The position numbers and the translations under genes were made by a program. 64,000 nucleotides of DNA, from the NCBI RefSeq assembly GCF_900112245.1, contig NZ_FOYX01000003.1:1-64000 (forward strand), given 5' to 3'. The notes beneath the pieces were generated by a model. The model had not been told where the DNA came from. It saw only the letters and a list, made by a program, of their open reading frames with translations, and ran no database searches. Origin of the DNA: Maribacter stanieri (GTDB lineage: Bacteria > Bacteroidota > Bacteroidia > Flavobacteriales > Flavobacteriaceae). Position 1 is the first letter of the stretch; the number at the start of each line of letters is the position of its first letter. Shown piece by piece: positions 44,087 to 52,748 of this stretch.

Positions 44087-44092
44087 GTAGTG

Positions 44093-44100
44093 CAAAAATA
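44093..44100 (-). promoter_or_regulatory. -7 promoter element of the SpoU gene (TATTTTTG)
   Basis: Exact TAnnTTTG match with six bases between it and the ATG at 44086, which suggests a leader of at most a few bases. Confidence 0.58.
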
Positions 44101-44173
44101 AGTCAAATTAGTAAGTCTCATATAGTTTCTCGACTAAGCGGTTTCAAAAAATAATAAATAAGTAATTTAAATT

Positions 44174-44968
44174 ATGAACAAGTTTTACCTTTTAGTTTTA
44201 GCTCTGGCTATTTTTTCATGTAAAGATGCTCCTAAAAAAGAAATGATAACTGAAGCTGCTGAGGAAGTTGTAGCACAGGTGAATTTAGATAAATATCCAG
44301 CGGAATTAATTAAGGTATTTGAAGCCCACGGAGGATTAAACACCTGGAAAGGCTACCAAACCTTAAATTTTGAAATGCCTAATACCGAGTTTAACGAAGT
44401 ACAAACCATAGATCTTCGTAAAAGATTTGATAAAATTTCTACTCCAACATATGCGCTAGGTTATAATGGTAGTGATGTTTGGTTGTTAGATAATACAGGT
44501 GATTATGAAGGTAAGCCAAAGTTCTACCACAACTTAATGTTTTACTTCTATGCTATGCCATTTGTATTATCAGATGAGGGTATTAAATATGAAGAAGTTA
44601 GTGCATTAGAATATGACGGTGTTGCATATCCTGGTTATAAAATCACTTATAACAGCGGAGTAGGTGCTTCTTCTACAGATGAATATTATATTCATTATGA
44701 TGCAAAAACGTATGAGATGAAATGGTTAGGTTATACTATGACATATTTCAGTGGAGAGCCTTCAACAAAAATTAATTGGATAAATTATGGAGAATGGGTA
44801 AAGGTCAATGATATATTGTTACCTAAAGCTATTACATGGCATAAAGTTGAAGAAGGTGTTTTAAAAGGAGCTGTTAAAACAGTAAATTTTGAAAATGCTA
44901 GATTGTCTAAAGAAGCGATGCCAATGGATTTTTATTCTAAGCCTGAGAATGCAGTAATTGTAGAGTAG
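44174..44968 (+). CDS. DUF6503 family lipoprotein
   Basis: A 264-residue lipoprotein (C16, IFSC). The mature part is aromatic-rich and beta-stranded, with segments such as FYHNLMFYFYAMPF and DEYYIHYDAKTYEM, as in DUF6503 proteins of Bacteroidetes. Function unknown; a lipid- or ligand-binding periplasmic role is suggested by the fold type but unproven. It is divergent from the SpoU gene and ends before a hairpin terminator. Confidence 0.78.
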   Translation: MNKFYLLVLALAIFSCKDAPKKEMITEAAEEVVAQVNLDKYPAELIKVFEAHGGLNTWKGYQTLNFEMPNTEFNEVQTIDLRKRFDKISTPTYALGYNGSDVWLLDNTGDYEGKPKFYHNLMFYFYAMPFVLSDEGIKYEEVSALEYDGVAYPGYKITYNSGVGASSTDEYYIHYDAKTYEMKWLGYTMTYFSGEPSTKINWINYGEWVKVNDILLPKAITWHKVEEGVLKGAVKTVNFENARLSKEAMPMDFYSKPENAVIVE

Positions 44969-45002
44969 AAGTATTTTCAAAATCATATAATTATTTTAAA
45001 AT

Positions 45003-45032
45003 AGGTGCCATTTTTATGGCACCTTGTTTTTT
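45003..45032 (+). terminator. Terminator after the DUF6503 gene
   Basis: 9-bp stem AGGTGCCAT/ATGGCACCT (45003-45011 with 45016-45024) and a T-rich tail with one interrupting G. Confidence 0.78.
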
Positions 45033-45068
45033 ATAAGTAACTTGGAATTAATCTAATTTTAGATGATT

Positions 45069-45308
45069 ATGAATGTACTTTTTTTTGGCATTACAAAAGA
45101 TATCGTAGGTAGTTCAGAAATCAGTTTTTCTAATGAGTTAAAACCTACTAGCGTTGCTTCATTAAAGAAGCGACTTATTGAAAGTTATCCTGAATTTTCA
45201 AAATTAAATTCATTAGCGGTAGCGGTCAATAGTGAATATGCTGATGATAGTGTACTATTAAACGGTAATGAAGAAATAGCAATAATACCACCAGTAAGCG
45301 GAGGCTAA
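45069..45308 (+). CDS. moaD: Molybdopterin synthase small subunit MoaD
   Basis: A 79-residue ubiquitin-like protein ending in the essential GG (PPVSGG), which is thiocarboxylated to carry sulfur to molybdopterin. The start at 45069 (MNVLFFGI) is preferred over one two codons earlier. Its TAA overlaps the moaE ATG by one base. First gene of the molybdenum cofactor operon that runs to moeA at 50.9 kb. Confidence 0.88.
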   Translation: MNVLFFGITKDIVGSSEISFSNELKPTSVASLKKRLIESYPEFSKLNSLAVAVNSEYADDSVLLNGNEEIAIIPPVSGG

Positions 45309-45724
45309 TGAAGAAAGTAATAGAGATAGTTGATGTAATAGATACCGCAAAGGTGTATGCTGAATTAAGCGATGCTAATAGTGGCGGAATTTGTGTTTTC
45401 GTTGGTGCTGTTCGTGAGTTTACAAATAATGAAGAGGTTGTTGCCTTAGAATTTGAAACATACGAAGCTATGGCTCTGAAAGAAATGGGTAAAATTGCTG
45501 ATGCAGCTTTAGCAAGATGGGGTTTGAACAAAGTGGTTATAAGACATGCCGTGGGGGAAAAAAGTGTTGAAGAACCTGTAGTTATTGTAGGGGCATCATC
45601 TGCACACCGGGATGCTTGTTTTGAAGCCTGTCGGTTTTTAATTGATACCTTGAAGGAAACCGTTCCCATTTGGAAAAAAGAGAAATTCAAGAATAAAACC
45701 GTTTGGGTTTCTGCACATCCATAA
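45308..45724 (+). CDS. moaE: Molybdopterin synthase large subunit MoaE
   Basis: 138 residues. MoaE forms a heterotetramer with MoaD and inserts two sulfurs into cyclic pyranopterin monophosphate. The family segments FVGAVREFTN (~32-41), ASSAHRDACFEACR and the catalytic lysine in PIWKKE (~119) are present. Directly coupled with moaD (one-base overlap). Confidence 0.9.
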   Translation: MKKVIEIVDVIDTAKVYAELSDANSGGICVFVGAVREFTNNEEVVALEFETYEAMALKEMGKIADAALARWGLNKVVIRHAVGEKSVEEPVVIVGASSAHRDACFEACRFLIDTLKETVPIWKKEKFKNKTVWVSAHP

Positions 45725-45792
45725 ATAAAATACTGCTTTCTTATTGGAGAAAAATGAATAGCGATTTTTGAGATTGAATTTGAAGAAAAAAA

Positions 45793-46776
45793 ATGTTAGT
45801 AGATAATCATAATAGAGCAATTAATTACCTGCGGTTGGCGGTTACAGATCGTTGTAATCTGCGCTGTAATTATTGTATGCCTGAGGAGGGAATCAATTTT
45901 GCAAAAAATGACAAATTGTTTACCATCGATGAGTTGGTAAGGTTAAGTGAAATTGTAGTTGCTCAGGGCATTGACAAAATAAGAATTACGGGTGGCGAAC
46001 CTTTTGTTCGTAAAGATCTTATGGTGCTGTTGCGTAGTTTATCCAAATTAGAAGGGCTAAATGATATATCGGTTACTACGAATGCTACGCTTATAGGTCC
46101 GCATATTAATGAATTGAAGGAGTTGGGTATTAAGAATATCAACGTAAGTATGGATGCTATTAATCGTGAGACTTTTGAACGTATTACACGACGTAATGAA
46201 TATGATGTGGTGTATAATAATATCATTCGTTTAATTACAGAAGGCTTTAATGTTCGTATTAATTTCATAGCATTAGAAGGTCAGAACACAGAAGATATAA
46301 TTCCGATGTTAGAGCTTACAAAGCATTATGATGTATCTGTGCGTTTTCTTGAAGAAATGCCTTTTAACGGCGGGTCTAAAAAATTCCAAACTATAAAATG
46401 GGATTTTAAGACAATTCTTGAACACATTAGAAATACACATTCTGAGTATTATAAATTAGAATCCCCAAAGACATCCACATCATTAAATTATAAAATTCCT
46501 GGTTTTAAAGGGACTTTTGGCGTAATTCCATCTTTTAGCAGAACTTTTTGCGGAAGCTGTAACCGGTTACGAATTTCGGCTACAGGGGATGTTATCACTT
46601 GCTTATATGCTAAAGCAAGTATGAATTTAAGAGATATAATGAGAGGTGATGATGTAACTGAAAATATCAAAGAACAAATTTTAAAGGCTGTAGGTAGTAG
46701 GGCTAAAACAGGTTTTGAAGCTCAAGAAAAATATAAAGACGTATTCAGTAATTCAATGACTTCAATAGGAGGGTAA
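45793..46776 (+). CDS. moaA: GTP 3',8-cyclase MoaA
   Basis: A 327-residue radical SAM enzyme making the first cofactor intermediate from GTP. The N-terminal 4Fe-4S motif CNLRCNYC has the CX3CX2C pattern, the second cluster is CGSCNR plus a later Cys (CX2CX13C), and the C-terminus ends in the required GG (SIGG). It is 68 bases after moaE; no riboswitch-like structure or promoter was found in that gap. Its stop codon overlaps the moaC start by one base. Confidence 0.92.
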   Translation: MLVDNHNRAINYLRLAVTDRCNLRCNYCMPEEGINFAKNDKLFTIDELVRLSEIVVAQGIDKIRITGGEPFVRKDLMVLLRSLSKLEGLNDISVTTNATLIGPHINELKELGIKNINVSMDAINRETFERITRRNEYDVVYNNIIRLITEGFNVRINFIALEGQNTEDIIPMLELTKHYDVSVRFLEEMPFNGGSKKFQTIKWDFKTILEHIRNTHSEYYKLESPKTSTSLNYKIPGFKGTFGVIPSFSRTFCGSCNRLRISATGDVITCLYAKASMNLRDIMRGDDVTENIKEQILKAVGSRAKTGFEAQEKYKDVFSNSMTSIGG

Positions 46777-47249
46777 TGCAGAAAAAATTATCACATATAG
46801 ATGAATCGGGTAATGCTACCATGGTAGATGTTTCTAAAAAGGTAGCTTCAGTTCGCACTGCCATTGCTAGTGGAACTATTAAATTTCCATCAGAAGTATT
46901 TAAATCGTTGTCTGATCAAGATTTTGTTGGTAAAAAGGGAAGTATAGTACAAACCGCTGTTATTGCCGGTATACAAGGGGTAAAGAAAACTTCAGAATTA
47001 ATTCCTTTATGTCACCAAATAAACTTGTCTAAAATTAATGTAGAAATTGAACCAAGTATAGATTCATTTCAAATTATATGTACTGTAAAATGTAATGAGA
47101 AAACTGGTGTAGAGATGGAAGCTTTAACTGGAGTTTCAATAGCAGCATTAACAATTTATGACATGTGCAAAGCTCTTTCTCAAGATATCGTGATAGGAGC
47201 AATTCAATTAGAACAAAAAACAGGAGGGAAAAATGATTTCCAACGCTAA
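46776..47249 (+). CDS. moaC: Cyclic pyranopterin monophosphate synthase MoaC
   Basis: 157 residues, the normal length. MoaC converts the MoaA product to cyclic pyranopterin monophosphate. The CHQINLSKI segment and MEALTGVSIAALTIYDMCKA, with the conserved Lys and Asp, are diagnostic. It overlaps moaA by one base and mobA by 17 bases. Confidence 0.92.
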   Translation: MQKKLSHIDESGNATMVDVSKKVASVRTAIASGTIKFPSEVFKSLSDQDFVGKKGSIVQTAVIAGIQGVKKTSELIPLCHQINLSKINVEIEPSIDSFQIICTVKCNEKTGVEMEALTGVSIAALTIYDMCKALSQDIVIGAIQLEQKTGGKNDFQR

Positions 47250-47826
47250 GTTATACGGATTAGTGCTTTCTGGAGGAAAAAGTACAAGAATGGGAGAGGA
47301 TAAGGGGTTAATAACTTATCATGATTTACCACAACGTGAACATTTATATCATTTGTTGAACGAAGTTTGCGAGCAAACATTTCTAAGTATTCGAAAAGAT
47401 CAAGAGAAAGAAATTCCAAATACTTTTAATACCATAATTGATAAGGATGATTTTAGAGGTCCATACAATGGCTTATTATCCGCGCATATTGCACATCCGG
47501 AAGCGGCTTGGTTAGTGTTAGCGTGCGATTTACCGTTAATGGATAAAAAGGCACTGCAAGAATTAATCGTTGCTAGAAATACGGAGAAGATAGCTAGCGC
47601 ATTTGCAGATGCAACTAACCCATTACCTGAGCCACTTTGCGCAATTTGGGAACCAGAAGCGCTTAAGCAATCTATAGCTTATTTAGAAGCAGGCAATGGT
47701 TCTTGCCCTAGGAAATTTTTGATTAATGCCGATGTGAATTTGGTGTTTCCAAAACAAAAAGAAGTACTGCTCAATGCCAATTCAAGAGCAGAATATGAAG
47801 AAGCGCTACTTAAAATAGCTCTATGA
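47233..47826 (+). CDS. mobA: Molybdenum cofactor guanylyltransferase, MobA type
   Basis: A 197-residue nucleotidyltransferase. The signature LSGGKSTRMGEDKG (~13-26) binds the nucleotide, and LACDLPL is the metal-binding aspartate motif. It would attach GMP (or CMP in MocA) to molybdopterin. The short C-terminal part is variable. It overlaps moaC by 17 bases and moeB by 4. Strictly it could also be a related NTP transferase, but the operon supports the call. Confidence 0.85.
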   Translation: MISNAKLYGLVLSGGKSTRMGEDKGLITYHDLPQREHLYHLLNEVCEQTFLSIRKDQEKEIPNTFNTIIDKDDFRGPYNGLLSAHIAHPEAAWLVLACDLPLMDKKALQELIVARNTEKIASAFADATNPLPEPLCAIWEPEALKQSIAYLEAGNGSCPRKFLINADVNLVFPKQKEVLLNANSRAEYEEALLKIAL

Positions 47827-48896
47827 ACGAAGAACGTTATCAAAGACAAATAAATTTAAATGGTTTTGGAATTGAAGGACAGCAAAAACTTAACCAGGCC
47901 AAAGTGCTTGTGGTTGGTGCTGGCGGATTAGGAGTTCCTGTTTTAACCTATTTAAATGCTATGGGTGTGGGTACTTTAGGTATCGTAGATGCTGATGTGG
48001 TTTCTTTATCTAATTTACATCGTCAGGTATTGTATACGGAAGAAATGGTTGGTACTTCTAAAGTATTAGCCGCTAAAGATCAATTGTTGCGTCAAAATTC
48101 TAATACTCAAATAGAAACTTATCAAACCTATTTAACTGTCGCTAATGCTCTTGATATTATCAAAGAATATGATGTAATTGTTGATGCTACAGATAATTTT
48201 CCAACTAGGTATTTAATTAATGATGCTTGTGTAATTGAGAATAAACCATTTGTATATGGGGCATTACATGCTTTTGAAGGTCAGGTAAGTGTGTTTAATT
48301 ATCTAGGAGGACCAACATATCGTTGTTTGTTCCCTACCATGCCTGCGGCAGATGTGGTGCCTAATTGTAATGAAAATGGCGTATTAGGTATTTTGCCTGG
48401 TATTATTGGTAATCTACAAACTTTAGAAGTAGTAAAGATTATTGCAGAAATAGGAGAGGTGTTATCAGGCGTACTGTTAATTTTTGACACGCTTACTCAA
48501 CGAACACAACAAATGAAGTTCAAGTTGCAACCAGGTAACAATGAAATTAAAACATTCGCAACTAGCTACGAGTTTGACTGTGAGCTTCCTTTGAAATCAG
48601 TAAAAGCTGAAGAATTTAATACCATTCTGATGGAACAGGCTGTTGAGCTAATTGATGTGCGCACTGTAAAAGAATTTCAAAGACAACATTTAAAAGAAGC
48701 CAAACATATTCCTTTAGGTGAACTAACCAATAGAGTGGCTGAGGTTGATTTAGAAACGACGGTTTATGTTATTTGCCAATCTGGTGTACGAAGTAAAAAG
48801 GCAATTATCAAGATGCAAGAATTATTCCCAGGTAAAGATTTTGTCAATGTAAGCGGAGGTATGAACCAGATGAAAAATTATGTTGATACCTATTGA
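47823..48896 (+). CDS. moeB: MoeB/ThiF-type adenylyltransferase fused to a rhodanese domain
   Basis: A 357-residue E1-like enzyme. The ATP-binding motif GAGGLG (~33-38) and the SNLHRQ segment sit in the N-terminal domain, and a C-terminal rhodanese domain (~265-355) has its active cysteine C318 (ICQSGVRS). It should activate and thiolate MoaD. Of the four zinc cysteines of E. coli MoeB only C168 (TYRC) is left; the CxxC near residue 240 is missing, so it probably lacks structural zinc. It overlaps both neighbours (4 and 17 bases). Confidence 0.87.
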   Translation: MNEERYQRQINLNGFGIEGQQKLNQAKVLVVGAGGLGVPVLTYLNAMGVGTLGIVDADVVSLSNLHRQVLYTEEMVGTSKVLAAKDQLLRQNSNTQIETYQTYLTVANALDIIKEYDVIVDATDNFPTRYLINDACVIENKPFVYGALHAFEGQVSVFNYLGGPTYRCLFPTMPAADVVPNCNENGVLGILPGIIGNLQTLEVVKIIAEIGEVLSGVLLIFDTLTQRTQQMKFKLQPGNNEIKTFATSYEFDCELPLKSVKAEEFNTILMEQAVELIDVRTVKEFQRQHLKEAKHIPLGELTNRVAEVDLETTVYVICQSGVRSKKAIIKMQELFPGKDFVNVSGGMNQMKNYVDTY

Positions 48897-49656
48897 GCAA
48901 TTGGTGTTTTTATGCATTGGTTTTTTTATCATTGCGACCTTGTATTCTTCTGTAGGTTTTGGTGGTGGCTCTAGCTATTTGGCATTATTGACACTTGTAT
49001 TGACTAGTTTTTTTGCCATCCGGTCTATTGCATTGGTTTGTAATTTGGTGGTAGTTTCAGGTAGTACGTATCTCTATTTTAAAAATAGTCATGCAAAACT
49101 AAAAGATTTTCTTCCTTTTGTTTTGGCGAGTATTCCGTTAGCCTACATAGGCGCAACATTCCGATTAAAAGAAAGCGTTTTTTTTATAATTTTAGGATGC
49201 TCACTTATTCTTTCCGCATTGTTTTTGGCTGTTCAGACGGTTGAAATTGATAAATCAAAAAAAGAAGTGGAAGATTACCCTAACTATTTAAGTTATGTGT
49301 TAGGGGCGGGAATCGGATTCTTATCAGGATTAGTAGGCATCGGTGGAGGTATATTTTTAGCTCCCGTTCTAAATCATTTACGATGGAATAAAGCTATAAA
49401 AATAGCTGCTCTTGCCAGTTTCTTTATTTTGGTTAATTCGGTTTCCGGATTATTTGGATTGATAACAAGCGATTCATTGTCATTACCGTGGCGAGAGACT
49501 ATTTGCTTGGTTATAGCGGTTCTTCTTGGCGGACAGTTAGGTATTCGCATCAGTCTTAAAAAACTATCGGCAAATGGTATTAAAAGGGTTACTGCTTTAT
49601 TGGTATTTGTAGTAGGTATTCGAGTATTATTGGTTAATGGTTTGGGCTTGTTTTAA
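48880..49656 (+). CDS. TauE/SafE family sulfite exporter-like membrane protein
   Basis: A 258-residue membrane protein with about eight helices and the family motif GIGGGIFLAPVL (~152-163), repeated more weakly near the N-terminus (GFGGGSSYLA). TauE/SafE proteins export sulfite, sulfonates or other sulfur anions. Its 17-base overlap with moeB places it in the molybdenum cofactor operon, so it may handle a sulfur species of cofactor synthesis or of a sulfite-oxidising enzyme elsewhere; no such enzyme is in the window. Confidence 0.85.
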   Translation: MLIPIEQLVFLCIGFFIIATLYSSVGFGGGSSYLALLTLVLTSFFAIRSIALVCNLVVVSGSTYLYFKNSHAKLKDFLPFVLASIPLAYIGATFRLKESVFFIILGCSLILSALFLAVQTVEIDKSKKEVEDYPNYLSYVLGAGIGFLSGLVGIGGGIFLAPVLNHLRWNKAIKIAALASFFILVNSVSGLFGLITSDSLSLPWRETICLVIAVLLGGQLGIRISLKKLSANGIKRVTALLVFVVGIRVLLVNGLGLF

Positions 49657-49722
49657 AATTTCAAATTAATATTGCTACAAATCTTCAAGAGTAAAGTTTA
49701 TAATAGTTTTACCTTTAAATCT

Positions 49723-50913
49723 ATGATAACATTTAAAGAAGCATTTCAAAAAGTATTAGATCATCCTCTAGACTTAGGTATAGAGATCGTTTCACTTATG
49801 GATAGCTTAAATAGAATATTGGCAGAAGACATTTTTGCCGATCGAGACTTTCCGCCTTTTGATCGTGCCACCAAAGATGGTATTGCCATTCAGTATTCAA
49901 CTCTTATTAATAATGTTCACATTTTCACAATTGAAGGTGAAGCTGCTGCGGGTGTGGTTCAACAAGTTTTGAATGATAAGAACAATTGTTTAGAGGTAAT
50001 GACCGGTGCAGTTGTGCCTGAAAATTGTGATACTGTGATTATGTATGAGCATATTTCTATTGAAAACGGAATAGCTACATTAAATAAGGAAGTTACTAAA
50101 GGTCAGAATATACATTACCAAGGTAGCGATGAGAAATTAGGAGCATTGCTACTTTCTAAAGGCACAAAAATTACACCTGCGGAAATAGGGGTGATGGCTA
50201 CGGTAGGGAAAGCAATGGTAAAGGTTAAGGGCAATCCAAAAGTGTGTACAATAGCTACGGGGAATGAATTGGTTGCCGTTAATGAAACTCCCAAACCACA
50301 CCAAATACGAAAATCGAATATGCTGACTATTGAAGCGGCATTATTGAATTCTAAAATTGAAGCCAGTTCTCTCCATTTATTAGATGAGAAAGAGCTAATA
50401 AAAAATGAATTGGAGAAAGCTCTAACTGAAAACGATGTGCTTTTACTAAGTGGAGGAGTGTCTAAAGGTAAGTTCGATTTTATTCCAGAAGTCATGGAAT
50501 CTTTAGGGGTAGAAAAGGTATTTCATAGAGTTGCTCAAAGACCGGGTAAACCATTTTGGTTTGGTATTTACCCAAAACTGAAAACAGTTATTTTCTCTTT
50601 TCCAGGAAATCCCGTTTCGACGTTTGCTAATTACCATTTGTATTTTTTGCCTTGGCTACACACCTCTTGGGGAATTTTAATAGATAAATCGTATATTAAA
50701 CTGTTCGTAGCATTTACAATTACACAACCCTTAACCAGATTTATTCAAGTGAGTACAATAGTAAAAGATGGTATAATTTGGGCTGTTCCAGTTAATGAGA
50801 ATGGCTCTGGGGATTTAACCAGTTTAACAAAAGCTGATGGTTTTATATGCTTAGAACCTAGAGAGGATATTTATGAAGTGGGTGAAAGTGTACCATTTAT
50901 AAAGACTAGATAA
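49723..50913 (+). CDS. moeA: Molybdopterin molybdotransferase MoeA
   Basis: A 396-residue enzyme that inserts molybdate into the adenylated molybdopterin. The N-terminal FDRATKDGIAI region, the central TGAVVP and Mog-like domain with LLSGGVSKGKFDFIPE and FSFPGNPVST, and the C-terminal domain are all present. I take the start at 49723 (MITFKEAF); a start further upstream would add 17 atypical residues. Last Moco gene here; MogA/MoaB, which adenylates the molybdopterin first, is not in the window. Confidence 0.9.
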   Translation: MITFKEAFQKVLDHPLDLGIEIVSLMDSLNRILAEDIFADRDFPPFDRATKDGIAIQYSTLINNVHIFTIEGEAAAGVVQQVLNDKNNCLEVMTGAVVPENCDTVIMYEHISIENGIATLNKEVTKGQNIHYQGSDEKLGALLLSKGTKITPAEIGVMATVGKAMVKVKGNPKVCTIATGNELVAVNETPKPHQIRKSNMLTIEAALLNSKIEASSLHLLDEKELIKNELEKALTENDVLLLSGGVSKGKFDFIPEVMESLGVEKVFHRVAQRPGKPFWFGIYPKLKTVIFSFPGNPVSTFANYHLYFLPWLHTSWGILIDKSYIKLFVAFTITQPLTRFIQVSTIVKDGIIWAVPVNENGSGDLTSLTKADGFICLEPREDIYEVGESVPFIKTR

Positions 50914-50934
50914 TAACCAATAAAATTTTTCTAT

Positions 50935-51342
50935 ATGAATCCGATAGTAAAGAATATTTTGGCAGTCGTAGCCGGACTAACTATAGGTAGTGTTGTAAAT
51001 ATGCTAATTATTATGGTAAGTGGTTCCATTATTCCGCCACCAGAAGGCGGAGATATAACAACAATGGAAGGGTTAAAGGCTACTATGCATTTATTTGAAC
51101 CCCAAAATTTTATTTTCCCTTTTTTAGCTCATGCCTTAGGAACTTTGGTAGGTGCTTTTGTAGCTGCTAAAATTGCGGCATCTAGAAAAATGCTCATGGC
51201 ATTAATAGTAGGTTTATTTTTCTTAATAGGAGGTACTATTAATATTGTATTGCTTGGCGGACCAATGTGGTTCACAGCTTTGGACATAATTGTAGCGTAT
51301 ATGCCCATGGCATATCTTGGTTTTTTATTAGCGAAAAAGTAA
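50935..51342 (+). CDS. Small membrane protein, unknown function
   Basis: A 135-residue protein with four hydrophobic helices (about 6-30, 55-75, 83-105, 110-133). I do not recognise a family; the VGAFVAAKIAASRKMLMA helix turn is typical of small inner-membrane proteins of this kind in Bacteroidetes. It begins 21 bases after moeA and may be the last gene of the cofactor operon, but the gap makes this uncertain. A strong terminator follows. Confidence 0.7.
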   Translation: MNPIVKNILAVVAGLTIGSVVNMLIIMVSGSIIPPPEGGDITTMEGLKATMHLFEPQNFIFPFLAHALGTLVGAFVAAKIAASRKMLMALIVGLFFLIGGTINIVLLGGPMWFTALDIIVAYMPMAYLGFLLAKK

Positions 51343-51356
51343 ATAAGTTAAAAAAT

Positions 51357-51393
51357 AAAAGAGGCTGTCCACATTTGTGGACAGCCTCTTTTT
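51357..51393. terminator. Bidirectional terminator
   Basis: A ~16-bp stem AAAAGAGGCTGTCCAC/GTGGACAGCCTCTTTT with a 4-base loop (51373-51376) and T/A runs. It stops the cofactor operon (+) and the convergent amidohydrolase gene (-). Confidence 0.92.
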
Positions 51394-51411
51394 ATATATA
51401 AATTCCGGTTT

Positions 51412-52704
51412 TTATTTTCCTTCGTATTTACCCATATAACGTTTCCATAGTTCTGTTTGGTGCGTTTCTAAAGAAACTAACCTTCCGTCAATGAATACAT
51501 GTGTTAATTGATTTCCTGACATCTCAAGTGCATCGCCTTCTGAAATAAATAGTGTTGCACTTTTTCCATTTTCTAAAGTACCATAAAGGTCATCTATACC
51601 TAATATTTTGGCAGTGTTACCAGTTAATAATTGTACTGCAATTTCTTTATCTAAACCTTGCTGTGCTGCTTGACCAGCATAGAATGGTAAATTTCTAGTT
51701 TGAAAGTTTTCTGCATCTGAATTTTGTATACCAACTAATAAACCAGCATCCACCAATAATTTTGGTAACTTATAAGGTAGGTCGTAATCATCATCATCAA
51801 AAACAGGTAAGTTATGTGTATACTGTACTAAAACAGGGATGTTGTTGCTTTTTAAAAACTCAGGGATTTTATATGCATGGTAACCACCTATTAATACAAC
51901 ATCTTTGGCACCATTACTTTTTAAAGTGTTGATGGCATCAATTATTTGTTTTTCATCATCGGCATGTACATATAGTTTTTGAGTACCATCAAATATACCT
52001 TGCATTGCTGCATATGCCGGGTTTACCTCTTTAGGAGTAGATTTACCGTATGCTGCCGCATTTTTAAAGAATGAGGTTACTTCTTCAATTTGATCGCTGT
52101 AATCTTTGTTTGGATGGTACCCTGGATCTTCACCAGCCCACCAACGACCTTGCTTAAAAGTGCTTGGCCAGTTTAAATGAACTCCATCATCAACTTTAAT
52201 AGCTGCATCTTCCCAGTTCCAAGCATCAAACTGTACAATGCTTGATGTACCTGAAATACGACCACCAGTTGGGGCGATTTGAGCGATTAACACTCCATTA
52301 GGTCGCATGCTTTCTACAACTTTAGATTCAGCATTATAAGCGATTAAACTTCTTACATGTGGAATAAAATCACCGATTTCATCTTCATCATTGGATGCTC
52401 TTACAGCATCGATTTCTACCAATCCTAACGTTTTAGCAGGAGCAATAAATCCTGGATAAACATGCTTTCCTGTTGCATCTATTACCTTTCCTTTTCTGGC
52501 AATTCTCATTTTTGAATCACCTACGAAAGTGATTTTCCCATCTTCGAACATAATTAGGGAACTTTCTATTACTTCTCCGTTACCCAAATGTGCAGTAGCG
52601 CCTTCTATGGTAATCGCTTCCGTTTGCTTAGGTCCTGGTGTTTGTTGGCCTATGGTTGGTATAATAAAACCAATGGCTATAACTAAGGTTATTAATTTTT
52701 TCAT
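51412..52704 (-). CDS. Secreted amidohydrolase-family protein with altered metal site
   Basis: A 430-residue exported protein (signal peptide ~1-19). The composite-domain strands, the DATGKHVYPGF segment and the C-terminal LTGNTAKILGIDD and GKSATLFIS regions are those of the amidohydrolase superfamily. The first metal motif, HxH after strand 1, is missing: residues 85-94 read GFIAPAKTLG. Together with other substitutions this means that it may bind no binuclear metal, or act as a non-catalytic partner. It is the second gene of a pair with the 984-residue protein, 44 bases apart. Confidence 0.8.
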   Translation of the reverse strand: MKKLITLVIAIGFIIPTIGQQTPGPKQTEAITIEGATAHLGNGEVIESSLIMFEDGKITFVGDSKMRIARKGKVIDATGKHVYPGFIAPAKTLGLVEIDAVRASNDEDEIGDFIPHVRSLIAYNAESKVVESMRPNGVLIAQIAPTGGRISGTSSIVQFDAWNWEDAAIKVDDGVHLNWPSTFKQGRWWAGEDPGYHPNKDYSDQIEEVTSFFKNAAAYGKSTPKEVNPAYAAMQGIFDGTQKLYVHADDEKQIIDAINTLKSNGAKDVVLIGGYHAYKIPEFLKSNNIPVLVQYTHNLPVFDDDDYDLPYKLPKLLVDAGLLVGIQNSDAENFQTRNLPFYAGQAAQQGLDKEIAVQLLTGNTAKILGIDDLYGTLENGKSATLFISEGDALEMSGNQLTHVFIDGRLVSLETHQTELWKRYMGKYEGK

Positions 52705-52748
52705 TTTAATTGTTTTATATATTTTGATACGTAGCGTTGATTATGAGA

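Noticed and set aside
45725..45792. A possible molybdenum cofactor riboswitch before moaA
   Set aside because: The 68-base gap is too short for the known Moco motif and shows no matching stems.
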